From Prevotella sp. (GTDB taxonomy: Bacteria > Bacteroidota > Bacteroidia > Bacteroidales > Bacteroidaceae), in NCBI GenBank assembly GCA_016285245.1, contig JAEEQH010000007.1, positions 1 to 64,000 on the forward strand: DNA of 64,000 nt. The letters are read 5' to 3'. Shown here in pieces: positions 35,649 to 44,259 of this stretch. How positions within the stretch are numbered: position 1 is the first letter of the stretch; each line of letters opens with the position of its first letter. Below the pieces are notes generated by a model, which saw only the letters and a list, made by a program, of their open reading frames with translations, searched no databases and was not told the DNA's origin. The position numbers were made by a program, and so were the translations under genes.

Positions 35649-36383
35649 GTGAAACAGGCCATGATTTTTGCCGCGGGACTGGGTACCCGTCTGAAACCGC
35701 TGACAGACACGATGCCGAAGGCTCTTGTCAAGGTGGGCGGACAGCCCCTGTTGTGGCACGTCGTCCGGAAGCTGAAGGCCGCCGGCTACGAGCGTATCGT
35801 GGTCAACGTCCACCACTTTGCTCAGCAGATTGTGGACTACCTGAAGGCTCACGATAATTTCGGACTGGATATCCGCATCAGCGACGAGAGCGACCAGTTG
35901 CTGGAGACCGGTGGCGGCATCAAGAAGGCTCTGCCGCTCTTCGACCCCACGGAGCCTATCCTCATCCACAACGTCGACATCCTGAGCAACCTCGACCTGA
36001 ATGCACTACCCACCGACGCTCCTTTGCTGGTGGTGAGCCGTCGCCAGACGAAGCGCTACCTGCTTTTTGACGACGATATGCGCCTGCAAGGCTGGACGAA
36101 TATCGAGACGGGTGAGTTGAAAGGTCCGGTGGCAAATCTCTCTCCTCTCTCCTCTCTCCTCTCTCCTCTAGAAAAGCTCGCCTTCTCGGGCATCCATCTG
36201 TTCCATCCGTCATTGGCTCACCTGCTGAGTGAATGGCCCGATCGGTTCCCCATTATGGACTTCTATCTGAAGGCCTGTGCCGACCACGTCATCCGCGGCT
36301 ACGAGGCAACGGACCTCCGCCTTCTTGATGTCGGCAAGCTCGATACGCTGGAAGAGGCAAATGAATTTATCAAACAACTATAA
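35649..36383 (+). CDS. MurU-like sugar-1-phosphate nucleotidyltransferase
   Basis: A 244-residue nucleotidyltransferase. The signature [25 protein letters not shown] is at the N-terminus and the metal-binding aspartate is in [11 protein letters not shown]. Beside an AmgK-like kinase it is likely the MurNAc-1-P uridylyltransferase (MurU) of cell-wall recycling. The start is GTG 35649 ([10 protein letters not shown]) or ATG 35661; the -7 box ends at 35643, so the shorter start would avoid a leaderless message. Residues near 165-174 ([10 protein letters not shown]) come from a four-unit TCTCTCC array. Confidence 0.85.
   Translation: MKQAMIFAAGLGTRLKPLTDTMPKALVKVGGQPLLWHVVRKLKAAGYERIVVNVHHFAQQIVDYLKAHDNFGLDIRISDESDQLLETGGGIKKALPLFDPTEPILIHNVDILSNLDLNALPTDAPLLVVSRRQTKRYLLFDDDMRLQGWTNIETGELKGPVANLSPLSSLLSPLEKLAFSGIHLFHPSLAHLLSEWPDRFPIMDFYLKACADHVIRGYEATDLRLLDVGKLDTLEEANEFIKQL
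36139..36166. repeat. Heptamer array TCTCTCC x4 inside the murU-like gene
   Basis: Four perfect 7-bp units. The unit length is not a multiple of three, so gain or loss of one unit would shift the reading frame. Confidence 0.92.
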
Positions 36384-36387
36384 GAAT

Positions 36388-37995
36388 ATGCAAAAGATTA
36401 TCATTCTGGACTTCGGTTCGCAGACCACACAACTCATTGGCCGCCGTGTGCGCGAGTTGGACACGTTCTGCGAGATCGTGCCCTACAACAAGTTCCCGAA
36501 GGACGACCCGTCAGTCATCGGCGTCATCCTCAGCGGATCGCCCTACAGCGTCCACGACCCTGAGGCGTTCAAGGTCGACCTCACGCAGTTCGTGGGTCGT
36601 CTGCCAGTGCTGGGCATCTGCTACGGCGCCCAGTTCATCTCGAACACCCTGGGCGGTAAGGTGGAGAAAGCCGACTCACGCGAGTATGGCCGTGCAAACC
36701 TCGAGACAGTCGACACCAGCAACCCGCTCTTCAAGGGCTTCGACCAGCACTCGCAGGTGTGGATGTCCCATGGTGACACCATCACCGCTATCCCCAGCGA
36801 CTTCAAGGTCATCGGCTCTACAAAGGACGTCAAGAACGCCGCCTTTGCCTCTACCAAGCAGCCAGTCTGGGCCGTACAGTTCCATCCGGAGGTGTTCCAT
36901 ACCGTACAGGGCACGCTGCTCCTGAAGAATTTCGTCGTCGACATCTGCGGCTCGAAGCAGGAGTGGAGTGCCGCCTCGTTCGTCGACTCGACCGTTGCCG
37001 AGCTGAAGGAGCAGATCGGGCAGGACCGCGTCATCCTCGGCCTCTCAGGCGGTGTCGACAGCTCTGTCGCCGCCGTGTTGCTGAATCGTGCCATCGGCGA
37101 TCGCTTGACGTGTATCTTCGTTGACCACGGAATGTTGCGCAAGAACGAGTTCCAGCAGGTGATGGACGACTACCGCGTGCTGGGACTGAACGTCATCGGC
37201 GTTGATGCCAGCGAAAAGTTCTTCGGCGACCTCGCCGGCGTCACAGACCCTGAGCAGAAACGCAAGATTATAGGCCGCGACTTCGTTGAGGTGTTCAATG
37301 CCGAGGCAAAGAAAATTACCGATGCCCGCTGGCTCGCCCAGGGTACCATTTACCCCGACCGCATCGAGTCGCTGAACATCACGGGCAAGGTTATCAAGAG
37401 CCACCACAACGTTGGCGGACTGCCCAAGGAGATGAACCTGCAGCTCTGTGAGCCTCTGAAGTGGTTGTTTAAGGACGAGGTGCGCCGTGTTGGACGTCAG
37501 CTAGGTATGCCTGAACACCTCATTACCCGTCACCCCTTCCCTGGTCCCGGACTGGCCGTCCGTATCCTCGGCGACATCACCCCCGAGAAGGTGCGCGTGC
37601 TTCAGGAAGCCGACGACATCTACATCCGCGGACTGCGCGATTATAAGGTAAAACTGAGCGGCGAAGAAGCCCGCCGTGTGCTGGCTGCCGGCGTGCCTGC
37701 CGATATGCAGGACGGTGAGATAGAGGTGTCGCTATACGACCAGATTTGGCAGGCTGGCGCCATCCTCCTCAGCACAGTCCGCTCCGTCGGAGTCATGGGC
37801 GATGAGCGTACCTACGAGAACCCCGTGGCCCTGCGTGCCGTTACCTCGACCGATGCCATGACCGCCGATTGGGCTCATCTGCCCTACGACTTCATGGCGC
37901 GTGTCTCCAACGAGATTATCAACAAGGTCCGTGGTGTGAACCGCGTCTGCTACGACATCTCCTCAAAACCACCCGCAACCATCGAGTGGGAATAA
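36388..37995 (+). CDS. guaA: GMP synthase (glutamine-hydrolysing)
   Basis: A 535-residue enzyme. The N-terminal class I amidotransferase has the catalytic cysteine in [10 protein letters not shown] (near residue 79) and FHPEVFHT, and the C-terminal synthase part has the PP-loop [14 protein letters not shown] (near residues 220-233). It aminates XMP to GMP. The ATG at 36388 lies 4 bases after the murU-like stop and begins with the conserved [12 protein letters not shown]. Upstream in-frame starts lie inside the previous gene and are rejected. Confidence 0.97.
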   Translation: MQKIIILDFGSQTTQLIGRRVRELDTFCEIVPYNKFPKDDPSVIGVILSGSPYSVHDPEAFKVDLTQFVGRLPVLGICYGAQFISNTLGGKVEKADSREYGRANLETVDTSNPLFKGFDQHSQVWMSHGDTITAIPSDFKVIGSTKDVKNAAFASTKQPVWAVQFHPEVFHTVQGTLLLKNFVVDICGSKQEWSAASFVDSTVAELKEQIGQDRVILGLSGGVDSSVAAVLLNRAIGDRLTCIFVDHGMLRKNEFQQVMDDYRVLGLNVIGVDASEKFFGDLAGVTDPEQKRKIIGRDFVEVFNAEAKKITDARWLAQGTIYPDRIESLNITGKVIKSHHNVGGLPKEMNLQLCEPLKWLFKDEVRRVGRQLGMPEHLITRHPFPGPGLAVRILGDITPEKVRVLQEADDIYIRGLRDYKVKLSGEEARRVLAAGVPADMQDGEIEVSLYDQIWQAGAILLSTVRSVGVMGDERTYENPVALRAVTSTDAMTADWAHLPYDFMARVSNEIINKVRGVNRVCYDISSKPPATIEWE

Positions 37996-38054
37996 TGTAA
38001 TTCCCTTTTGTATTCGGATATGATTATTTTAAATCTAAAGTAAATCAAATAGTT

Positions 38055-38101
38055 AAACCATCATTTTGCTTAATCGGCTGATTTTCAAAATGATGGTTTT
38101 T
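38055..38101. terminator. Terminator after guaA, possibly bidirectional
   Basis: AAACCATCATTTT (38055-38067) pairs perfectly with AAAATGATGGTTT (38087-38099), followed by T residues. Confidence 0.85.
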
Positions 38102-38274
38102 CTGTACAAAATGCCTAAATACGCCCCCCAATATTGACCCCTTGCGACCCCCACGTTTAACCTTCATCCATACCGTGAATCTGGACAAACCCACCGTAAA
38201 ACATGGAAAAGACATACACGCTCCCTTCTGTACCAAAATATGTAATGAGACCTCGCTAGACCTCAAAACAGTTG

Positions 38275-38282
38275 CAAAGGTA
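38275..38282 (-). promoter_or_regulatory. Minus-strand -7 element in the guaA downstream gap
   Basis: TACCTTTG on the minus strand, reading towards the guaA terminator. A transcript of about 200 bases would carry a possible 56-residue ORF (38045-38215, minus) that I do not recognise. Confidence 0.35.
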
Positions 38283-38410
38283 GTTGTTTCCATTGATATT
38301 AAGCAGCATATTTGAGCTTTTTTATTGCACAATTTATATGGTATTGTGCAAAATGGAAGGAATGGAAAACAGAAAAAAGCATTTTGAAATCGTATGTGGA
38401 ATTATTTACG

Positions 38411-38690
38411 TAATTTTGCAGTCAGTTATTAACTTTAAAAGGTTTAGTGTATGACATAGGACAGATAAGAATTAGGACATATAGATAAGAAGCGTTAGCT
38501 TTCTATTCTTGCTTTTCGGATAATTGGGGAATTAGAGGAAAGTCACAAGAGTAAAAGTTGATGCTCACGCCAGCAGCGTGGGCTTTTACTCATTGAAGTG
38601 ACTTAGGTTATCCCCAATACCTCCGAAAGCGTAGATGAAGTAACTAGTCCACGTTTTCTTTTTGTATGCTATCAAACTACAGATTATAAG
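38411..38690 (+). ncRNA. Candidate structured RNA, 6S-like long hairpin
   Basis: A -7 box TAATTTTG (38411-38418) precedes a gene-free stretch that folds into one long interrupted hairpin. Pairs from outside in are GCTTTTCGGA with TCCGAAAGC, TTGGGGA with TCCCCAA, AAGTCAC with GTGACTT, GAGTAAAA with TTTTACTC, and GCTCACGC with GCGTGGGC around the loop CAGCA. An asymmetric internal loop (ATTAGAGGA opposite AGGTTA) interrupts it. A T-rich tail follows near 38668-38676. A long rod with a central bubble resembles 6S RNA, but I cannot confirm the family, and the AT-rich surroundings allow other explanations. Confidence 0.5.
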
Positions 38691-38733
38691 AGCAATCAAT
38701 TAAATGGTCAAACTTATTAAAACAAATTATATT

Positions 38734-39846
38734 ATGAAAAAGGTATTGGTATTATTGGCAATGGTGTTGGGAGCTACCAACATGTTTGCGCAAGATTATG
38801 ACCTCCAAGGGTTAGCAAAATTGTGTCAGAAATATGAATTGCGTGGCTTTCAAGATGGATTATGCAGAGTTTATGATGAAGAGAGGGGAGATTTGTTCTT
38901 TGACACGAAGGGTAAGGAGGTTTTGTGTGTAAGCGAATATGATACTTGTAATGAAGATTTTTCAAACGGTTTACTTTTGGCAAAAAACATTGATGGCAAA
39001 TATGGTTATCTCAACAAGTCTGGTAAAGTCGCTATACCCTTTGTCTTTGATTATGCGAGTTCATTCCTTAATGGTGTTGCAAAAGTCGAAAAAGGCAACA
39101 AGAAGTATCATATTAACACGAAAGGCAACGAGGTGACTATAGAAGACCATTCTGGCTCATTAGAAGTGGAAATAGACGAAAAACTTGCCCAAGTTATAAA
39201 AGGAATTGGCTTATCCGTGAAAAGAAATGATGGGAAATGGGGTGCGTTAAACGCTAATGGTGAAATTGTTATTCCATTTATTTATGATAGATTAGATATA
39301 AATATTAATGAACTGATTAAAGCTGAAAAGAAAAGTAAATATGGTTGGCTTGATAAAAATGGTAAGACTGTGATTCCAATACAGTTTGACAGAGCTGATG
39401 ATTTTTCTGATGGGCTTGCATTTGTCATTCTAAATAGCAATCAAGGTTTTGTTGACAAATACGGCAATTCAACATTCAATCCACTTACGACTACCACCAA
39501 TAATAATGTTCAGAATACTAATACGGAGGTAATTGATGTGACAGAAACGATGCCATCTTTTGTTGGAGGCAAAGAACAACTAAACAAGTGGTTGGCAGCT
39601 AATTTCCATTATCCTGAGTTGGCTTTAGAGAATGGGATAAAGGGAACTGTAGTTGCTTCTGTCGCTATTGAGCCTGATGGGTCAATTGGAGAGGTGACAA
39701 TTAAAAAATCTGTTGACCCATTATTAGATAAAGAAACCATCCGTATATTCAAAAGTATGCCGAGGTGGAATCCTGGTACTCAGAATGGAAAGCCTGTACG
39801 TGTGGTTTTGGATATGCCTTTGAATTTTAATTTCACAGAAGAATAA
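38734..39846 (+). CDS. WG-repeat protein with TonB C-terminal domain
   Basis: A 370-residue exported protein, signal peptide 1-19 (ending TNMFAQ). At least three WG/KWG-type repeats occur (KYGYLNKSGKVAIPFVFDYA, KWGALNANGEIVIPFIYDRL, KYGWLDKNGKTVIPIQFDRA). The C-terminal 95 residues match the TonB C-terminal domain (YPELALENGIKGTVVASVAIEPDGSI ... MPRWNPGTQNGKPVRV). No N-terminal membrane anchor of the usual TonB type is present, so it may be a periplasmic binding protein rather than an energy transducer. Lower GC and different codon use than neighbours at 12-37 kb. ATG 38734 fits the signal peptide. Confidence 0.8.
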   Translation: MKKVLVLLAMVLGATNMFAQDYDLQGLAKLCQKYELRGFQDGLCRVYDEERGDLFFDTKGKEVLCVSEYDTCNEDFSNGLLLAKNIDGKYGYLNKSGKVAIPFVFDYASSFLNGVAKVEKGNKKYHINTKGNEVTIEDHSGSLEVEIDEKLAQVIKGIGLSVKRNDGKWGALNANGEIVIPFIYDRLDININELIKAEKKSKYGWLDKNGKTVIPIQFDRADDFSDGLAFVILNSNQGFVDKYGNSTFNPLTTTTNNNVQNTNTEVIDVTETMPSFVGGKEQLNKWLAANFHYPELALENGIKGTVVASVAIEPDGSIGEVTIKKSVDPLLDKETIRIFKSMPRWNPGTQNGKPVRVVLDMPLNFNFTEE

Positions 39847-39858
39847 AAATGATAAGAC

Positions 39859-40968
39859 ATGAAGCAATGTCCTAATGGTCACAATGTTGGTGACAATGTG
39901 AAGTTCTGTCCTGAGTGTGGAAAGAGCATTGATGAAGCTCAGAGTAACGAGCCGAGTGTTTTTGATGAAGCGTCCACAAAGAGCGGATTCAAGAGGTATC
40001 TACCCTATATTATAGGGGCAATCATTTTACTTTGTGCTATTGGCTATTTCGCAATTTCCAAAGGTGGCGGTGGTTTACTGTCTCAAACAGTAAGTGCAGA
40101 TTCTTTGGCAGCTTCAAATGGTGATAGTAACTTCATAATTGCAGACTTTGACGAAAAGAAGGTGTACTCTGGCGAATATGTCTTTGATGCTGTTCTAACT
40201 GATGCAGCGTCTGAAAAGAATGAAACGACCTTCACCATCAAGATTGAGGGGAACAATGTTTCTATTCCTCTTGATGATAATAAAGTAATGGAAGGGTACA
40301 TTTACAAAGAAGATTTGGGAATTGATGCGTTGTATGATTATGGTGATGATTTGCATTATGTCTCAATGAGCCTAAAACCTAAAGATAAAGAGGGGAAAGA
40401 ATGGGTAGGTGAATATCGGACTAACAGCTTGTACTGTGATGTTGTATTGAAACTGAAAGAGTGCAAGAATAGGGGCGAAGTTGTTAAGGTCACTGAATCA
40501 AGAACTGAGGAAGAAAGCATGAGTGTTGAGGATGAAAACCTACCTCAGACCAAATTTTATGAGTTGGCTCAAAGTGGAAATTTTGTTTGGGAATGTAAAA
40601 ACGCATTGATTGATTTTTGGGGTGGAACTAGGGAAAGAATAACAATGTACTTTTATCCTTCGGATAAGAATAGTGGAAGAGTGAGCACAATAGTTGCTGG
40701 AGAGAGTGAAAGCACATTTGCCGCAGCACTGTCAGGTACAACAGTCTATTCTATTTCTGATAACCGCATTAGTTTCAGCTATTCAAATAAACTGAATGGT
40801 ATGTTTAAGTCAGATGCAAATGAAGTATTCGTTTTCAACTTTAATGGAATTATCGAAAAGTCTGGAGGTGCTATTATGTTAGTAGGTAAGACTAGCTATC
40901 GGCAATCTGATGATGAAAACAGTGTGTTTAGAATAGCAAATAAGACTGAAACAGACCCTCTTAATTAA
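39859..40968 (+). CDS. Zinc-ribbon membrane protein, unknown ectodomain
   Basis: A 369-residue protein. The N-terminal zinc ribbon is CPNGHNVGDNVKFCPECGKS (residues about 4-23). One membrane helix follows (YLPYIIGAIILLCAIGYFAIS, about 49-69), then a 300-residue extracytoplasmic region with no recognised domain. It begins 12 bases after the WG-repeat gene, so the two probably form an operon. Zinc-ribbon plus single helix proteins often act in membrane assembly or signalling, but the role here is unknown. AT-rich like its neighbours. Confidence 0.72.
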   Translation: MKQCPNGHNVGDNVKFCPECGKSIDEAQSNEPSVFDEASTKSGFKRYLPYIIGAIILLCAIGYFAISKGGGGLLSQTVSADSLAASNGDSNFIIADFDEKKVYSGEYVFDAVLTDAASEKNETTFTIKIEGNNVSIPLDDNKVMEGYIYKEDLGIDALYDYGDDLHYVSMSLKPKDKEGKEWVGEYRTNSLYCDVVLKLKECKNRGEVVKVTESRTEEESMSVEDENLPQTKFYELAQSGNFVWECKNALIDFWGGTRERITMYFYPSDKNSGRVSTIVAGESESTFAAALSGTTVYSISDNRISFSYSNKLNGMFKSDANEVFVFNFNGIIEKSGGAIMLVGKTSYRQSDDENSVFRIANKTETDPLN

Positions 40969-40974
40969 GTTCAT

Positions 40975-41006
40975 GGTGCAAGTCTATGTCAGATTTGCAC
41001 CTTTTT
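40975..41006 (+). terminator. Terminator after the zinc-ribbon gene
   Basis: GGTGCAA (40975-40981) pairs with TTGCACC (40995-41001), followed by five T. Confidence 0.82.
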
Positions 41007-41039
41007 CTTTCTTCATGCTTAATTCTCACAATTATTTCG

Positions 41040-41047
41040 TAATTTTG
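41040..41047 (+). promoter_or_regulatory. -7 element of the BspA-like gene
   Basis: TAATTTTG lies 37 bases before ATG 41085. Confidence 0.5.
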
Positions 41048-41084
41048 CACCCAAGAATTGACACTACTAAAACAAATTGAGACG

Positions 41085-42443
41085 ATGAAACATTCATTAC
41101 TTAGACTATCCATATTGGCATTGCTGTTGGCAATCAAGGTTGTAGTGTTTGCGGCACATGAAATTAACGGAATAAACTATATCATCTATGAGGATAAAGG
41201 ATTTGCAGAAGTGACATTTAAGAGTCCTAAATATAGTGGAGATATTGTAATTCCAAGTGAAATTGAATATAAAGGAAAAAAATGCACAGTTAAGACGATA
41301 GGTGCTTCTGCTTTTTATTTTTGCGACAATCTCACCACTGTAACAATTCCAAACACAGTGACTGGTATTAGAGGTAACGCATTTGGATATTGCTCAAAGC
41401 TAACAAATATAGAAATTCCTAACTCTGTTGTTACTATTGGGGAAAGATGCTTTGAAGTCAGTGGCTTAACCACAATTTATATACCCAATTCAGTCCAAGG
41501 CATCGAACAATATGCTTTCTCTGGATGCAAAAAGCTTAAATCTGTTTATATTGGAAACTCATTGCATTGGTTTCAAGAAAATGTATTTGCAGGTTGTGAT
41601 AGTATAGAGACCATAGAATATCATAGTACCCTACAAATTCCTTGGTTTCAAGGGAAAGAAAAATTGAAAACATTGGTAGTCGGTGACGAGGTAGAATATA
41701 TTGATAATTGCAGTTTCGATGGCTGTATTAGTCTAACAAATGTTACAATTGGAAATTCCGTTTCTTCAATAAAGACAGCAGCATTTAGAAATTGTGAGAA
41801 CATGAAAAACATAGAATTACCCAATTCTTTGAAAGAAATTGGCTATTTCGCATTTGAGGGCTGTAAGAGTTTGGAAAATATAGTTATTCCCAATTCAGTT
41901 ATTAAAACTTATGGGGGAGTATTTGAGAACTGCGAAAACCTTTTATCTGCAAAATTGTCTAATTCAATAGAGACAATTAGCGAAACAATGTTCTTTGGGT
42001 GTAAGAAATTAAAAGAAGTCATTATCCCTATTGGTATAAAAACTATTGAACGTTCAGCTTTTGGCCAATGCGAAAGCATAGAAACGATGACACTTCCTTA
42101 TACTTTGATTAGTATTAATGACAATGCTTTTATGGGTTGCTACAATCTGAAAACTGTTATATCATATAATCCTACTCCACCTTCAATTTATAATTCTACT
42201 TTTGACAATTATGAAAACAAAAAGTTATTTGTGCCAAAAGGTAGTGAGGATTTATATAAAAATGCAAGGGGATGGTGGCGTTTCTATCAAATAGAGGGAA
42301 TAGATGTGTCTAGCATAAACAGTACGTTTATTGATTCAGAAAGTGAGAGCAGCATCTATAACCTCTATGGCTCAAAGGTTGATGGCAACAACTATGGTAA
42401 AGGAATCTATATTAAGAACGGAAAGAAAGTAATCATTAAATAA
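41085..42443 (+). CDS. BspA-like leucine-rich repeat surface protein
   Basis: A 452-residue exported protein. A signal peptide (about 1-22) precedes roughly fifteen LRR_5/BspA-type repeats of about 23 residues (pattern IxxxAFxxCxxLxxVxIPxSVxxI), then a linker and the tail SIYNLYGSKVDGNNYGKGIYIKNGKKVIIK, which resembles the sorting-type tail of two other proteins in this window. BspA relatives mediate binding to host proteins or other bacteria. ATG 41085 is chosen by the signal peptide and the -7 box at 41040. AT-rich. Confidence 0.88.
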   Translation: MKHSLLRLSILALLLAIKVVVFAAHEINGINYIIYEDKGFAEVTFKSPKYSGDIVIPSEIEYKGKKCTVKTIGASAFYFCDNLTTVTIPNTVTGIRGNAFGYCSKLTNIEIPNSVVTIGERCFEVSGLTTIYIPNSVQGIEQYAFSGCKKLKSVYIGNSLHWFQENVFAGCDSIETIEYHSTLQIPWFQGKEKLKTLVVGDEVEYIDNCSFDGCISLTNVTIGNSVSSIKTAAFRNCENMKNIELPNSLKEIGYFAFEGCKSLENIVIPNSVIKTYGGVFENCENLLSAKLSNSIETISETMFFGCKKLKEVIIPIGIKTIERSAFGQCESIETMTLPYTLISINDNAFMGCYNLKTVISYNPTPPSIYNSTFDNYENKKLFVPKGSEDLYKNARGWWRFYQIEGIDVSSINSTFIDSESESSIYNLYGSKVDGNNYGKGIYIKNGKKVIIK

Positions 42444-42466
42444 CAGAAAAACTATATTCAGCAATT

Positions 42467-42877
42467 ATGATGCTTGCAACGATGTTTGCAGCATTGAGTT
42501 TAACCGCTTGCGGTGGTGATGATGATGATGATGAAATTGGTGGTGGCGATAGTTCCACTTTCTTAATCGGTACTTGGTCTGTTACGTATGCTCAAGGATG
42601 GGGTTTTGAAAGTGATGGAGAAGCCGAATATCTCCAATTCAAATCAGATGGAACTTATATCAATATGCAATTTGATGATGGCCTCTATATTACCAAAGGC
42701 AATTGGAGTGCAACAGATACAGAAATAATAATGAAAGAAATTGAGGGTAAAATTTTGGGTACATACACCTATAGGATTCTTAATCATACCGAATCTTCCA
42801 TAACTCTTGGAATGTGGGGCATAACAGCAAACCTTACAAAAGTTCCTGATTCAACAATTGACAAATACTTAAAATAA
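42467..42877 (+). CDS. Lipoprotein paralogue with degraded start
   Basis: A 136-residue protein with lipobox LTACGG and an Asp-rich linker. The following domain (IGTWSVTY..LQFKSDGTYIN) resembles lipocalin-like lipoproteins of Bacteroidetes. The first 20 codons align with the downstream paralogue at 42885, but its ATG is replaced by ACA at 42443-42445. That leaves ATG 42467 or 42470 as starts and a shortened signal peptide (MMLATMFAALSLTAC) without the basic n-region. Export may be weakened, or the gene may be decaying. AT-rich. Confidence 0.65.
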   Translation: MMLATMFAALSLTACGGDDDDDEIGGGDSSTFLIGTWSVTYAQGWGFESDGEAEYLQFKSDGTYINMQFDDGLYITKGNWSATDTEIIMKEIEGKILGTYTYRILNHTESSITLGMWGITANLTKVPDSTIDKYLK

Positions 42878-42884
42878 TAGCATT

Positions 42885-43457
42885 ATGAAGAAACTGTTTT
42901 CAACGATTATGATGCTTGCAATGATGGTTGCGGCATTGAGTTTAACCGCTTGCGGTGGTGATGATGAAGATAACTTAGATGGTGGTGGTAGTTCCACAAG
43001 TTCAAGCTTCACAATTATATATGATGATGGAGGCGAACAAGTCTTTACCCATGACAGTGACATTGCCATTCAGTCATTGGGTGCTGTGTTTGGAAATTTG
43101 AAAAGAGGTGATAGTCCAAGAGGTAGTTATTTTGGTATGGAAATAGGCACTAAAGGCGGCTTCTTTATCATATTCCCACGTCAAAAGTATGGTGATGATT
43201 TAGCCCCCTCTTATTTCTCTGTTGGCTACAGTGACTTTGGGGCAGATGCAACCGATATGGAACGTGTTATTGGTGGCTCTGGTTGGTATGGTGAACATAT
43301 ATCTGGCAGTGCCAAAGTCACAAAGAACGATGGAAAGTACATCACCATTAACTTCAATAACTACAAGTATTCTGTAACGAGCGGCATCAACACTAATAGG
43401 ACAGCTTATGTCACACTTAAAGGTAGTCTAGCGTTTAAGAACTCATATAAGCAATAA
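42885..43457 (+). CDS. Lipoprotein, unknown function
   Basis: A 190-residue protein with the signal peptide MKKLFSTIMMLAMMVAALSLTAC and an Asp-rich linker after the lipidated cysteine. The mature part is rich in Gly, Asp and aromatic residues and has no domain I recognise. Its 5' end is about 80% identical in DNA to that of the gene just upstream, showing a tandem duplication, whereas the mature domains differ. AT-rich island. Confidence 0.75.
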   Translation: MKKLFSTIMMLAMMVAALSLTACGGDDEDNLDGGGSSTSSSFTIIYDDGGEQVFTHDSDIAIQSLGAVFGNLKRGDSPRGSYFGMEIGTKGGFFIIFPRQKYGDDLAPSYFSVGYSDFGADATDMERVIGGSGWYGEHISGSAKVTKNDGKYITINFNNYKYSVTSGINTNRTAYVTLKGSLAFKNSYKQ

Positions 43458-43666
43458 ACTATCACTAAGAACAGAAGTGAAAGTTCTGAAATCGTCTGGA
43501 ACCTCAGTGTTTAAAGGGGTTTCAGACGATTTTCTTTGTTCGGTGAAGAATAAGGAAGTTCACTATCATTTCTGAGCAACACAAACTGAAAGTTTAGAGG
43601 TCAATATCCACATACATAAAATTCTGCGGAGCGTGGAAGTCCTTAATCACTTTCTTGGGGTCTTTT

Positions 43667-43813
43667 CGCTTCTAAAGGTGACCTTTACGCTTCTAAAGGT
43701 GACCTTTTCGCTTCTAAAGGTCATCTCTTCGGTGCTAAAGGTGACCTTTTCGCTTCTAAAGGTGACCTCCTCGTTGCTAAAGGTCATCTCCTCACGGCTA
43801 AAGGTGACCTTTT
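43667..43813. repeat. 21-bp tandem array, 7 units
   Basis: Seven units of exactly 21 bp, consensus CGCTTCTAAAGGTGACCTTT(T). Each contains the palindrome-like core AAAGGTGACCTTT. There are no variable spacers, so this is not a CRISPR. Confidence 0.92.
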
Positions 43814-44000
43814 CCCAAGAAATGCGTCCATTCTGTCAGACTGCTCGACCTGTTGTTTCAGTATGTCGACAAACCGACACGGCATTTTCCTCACGGTGCG
43901 GGGTTAGGTGTAGGGTCAGTTGCGGAATTAGGTACTGGATGACCGTCATTCTTGGTGAAAAAGGTCACGAACGGACGAATACGTCCTTGATGGTCCTATA

Positions 44001-44148
44001 CGCGCGCGCGTGTATATATATAAGCTAACCGGAAAATACCCTACACCTTCTGCACCTTGTGCACCCAGCGCCTTGTCCCCTTAGGTGTGGTAGGTGCAGA
44101 AGGTGTAGGGTTTTTCGGGGTTAACATATATATGCGCACGCGCGCGCG
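44001..44148. repeat. 57-bp inverted repeat with CG-dinucleotide ends
   Basis: Left arm 44001-44057 and right arm 44092-44148 match in about 48 of 57 positions. The inner 19 bases (CCCTACACCTTCTGCACCT) are perfect, and the outer ends are (CG)5TG and alternating TA runs. The loop is 34 bases. Confidence 0.9.
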
Positions 44149-44259
44149 AGCAACACCCACTTTACCTACTTATCCCTCTGTTCCGTGGAAAAATGTGAAA
44201 TGGAAGGAATGGTCGTGCCATTCCTTCCATTTCTCGTCTTTGTTTCATGCTCTCTGGCG

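Larger units (their letters stand above)
43458..44259. other. 800-bp gene-free, repeat-rich gap
   Basis: It holds a possible hairpin near 43493-43534 (AAATCGTCTGGAACCTC against GGGGTTTCAGACGATTT, an imperfect inverted match likely to end lipoprotein transcription), a 21-bp tandem array (43667-43813) and a 57-bp inverted repeat (44001-44148). ORFs here are made of repeats and are not believable genes. Confidence 0.75.

Noticed and set aside
36277..36387. 37-residue extension of GuaA
   Set aside because: It overlaps the murU-like gene; the conserved GuaA start is at 36388.
38045..38332. 95-residue minus-strand ORF
   Set aside because: No recognisable domain, runs through the guaA terminator stem, composition unlike coding DNA.
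43667..43813. CRISPR array
   Set aside because: Units are contiguous without spacers, and no cas genes are present.
43633..44028. ORF with repeated LKVTFSL peptide
   Set aside because: The coding pattern is only the read-through of the 21-bp array followed by unrelated sequence; GTG start and no promoter.
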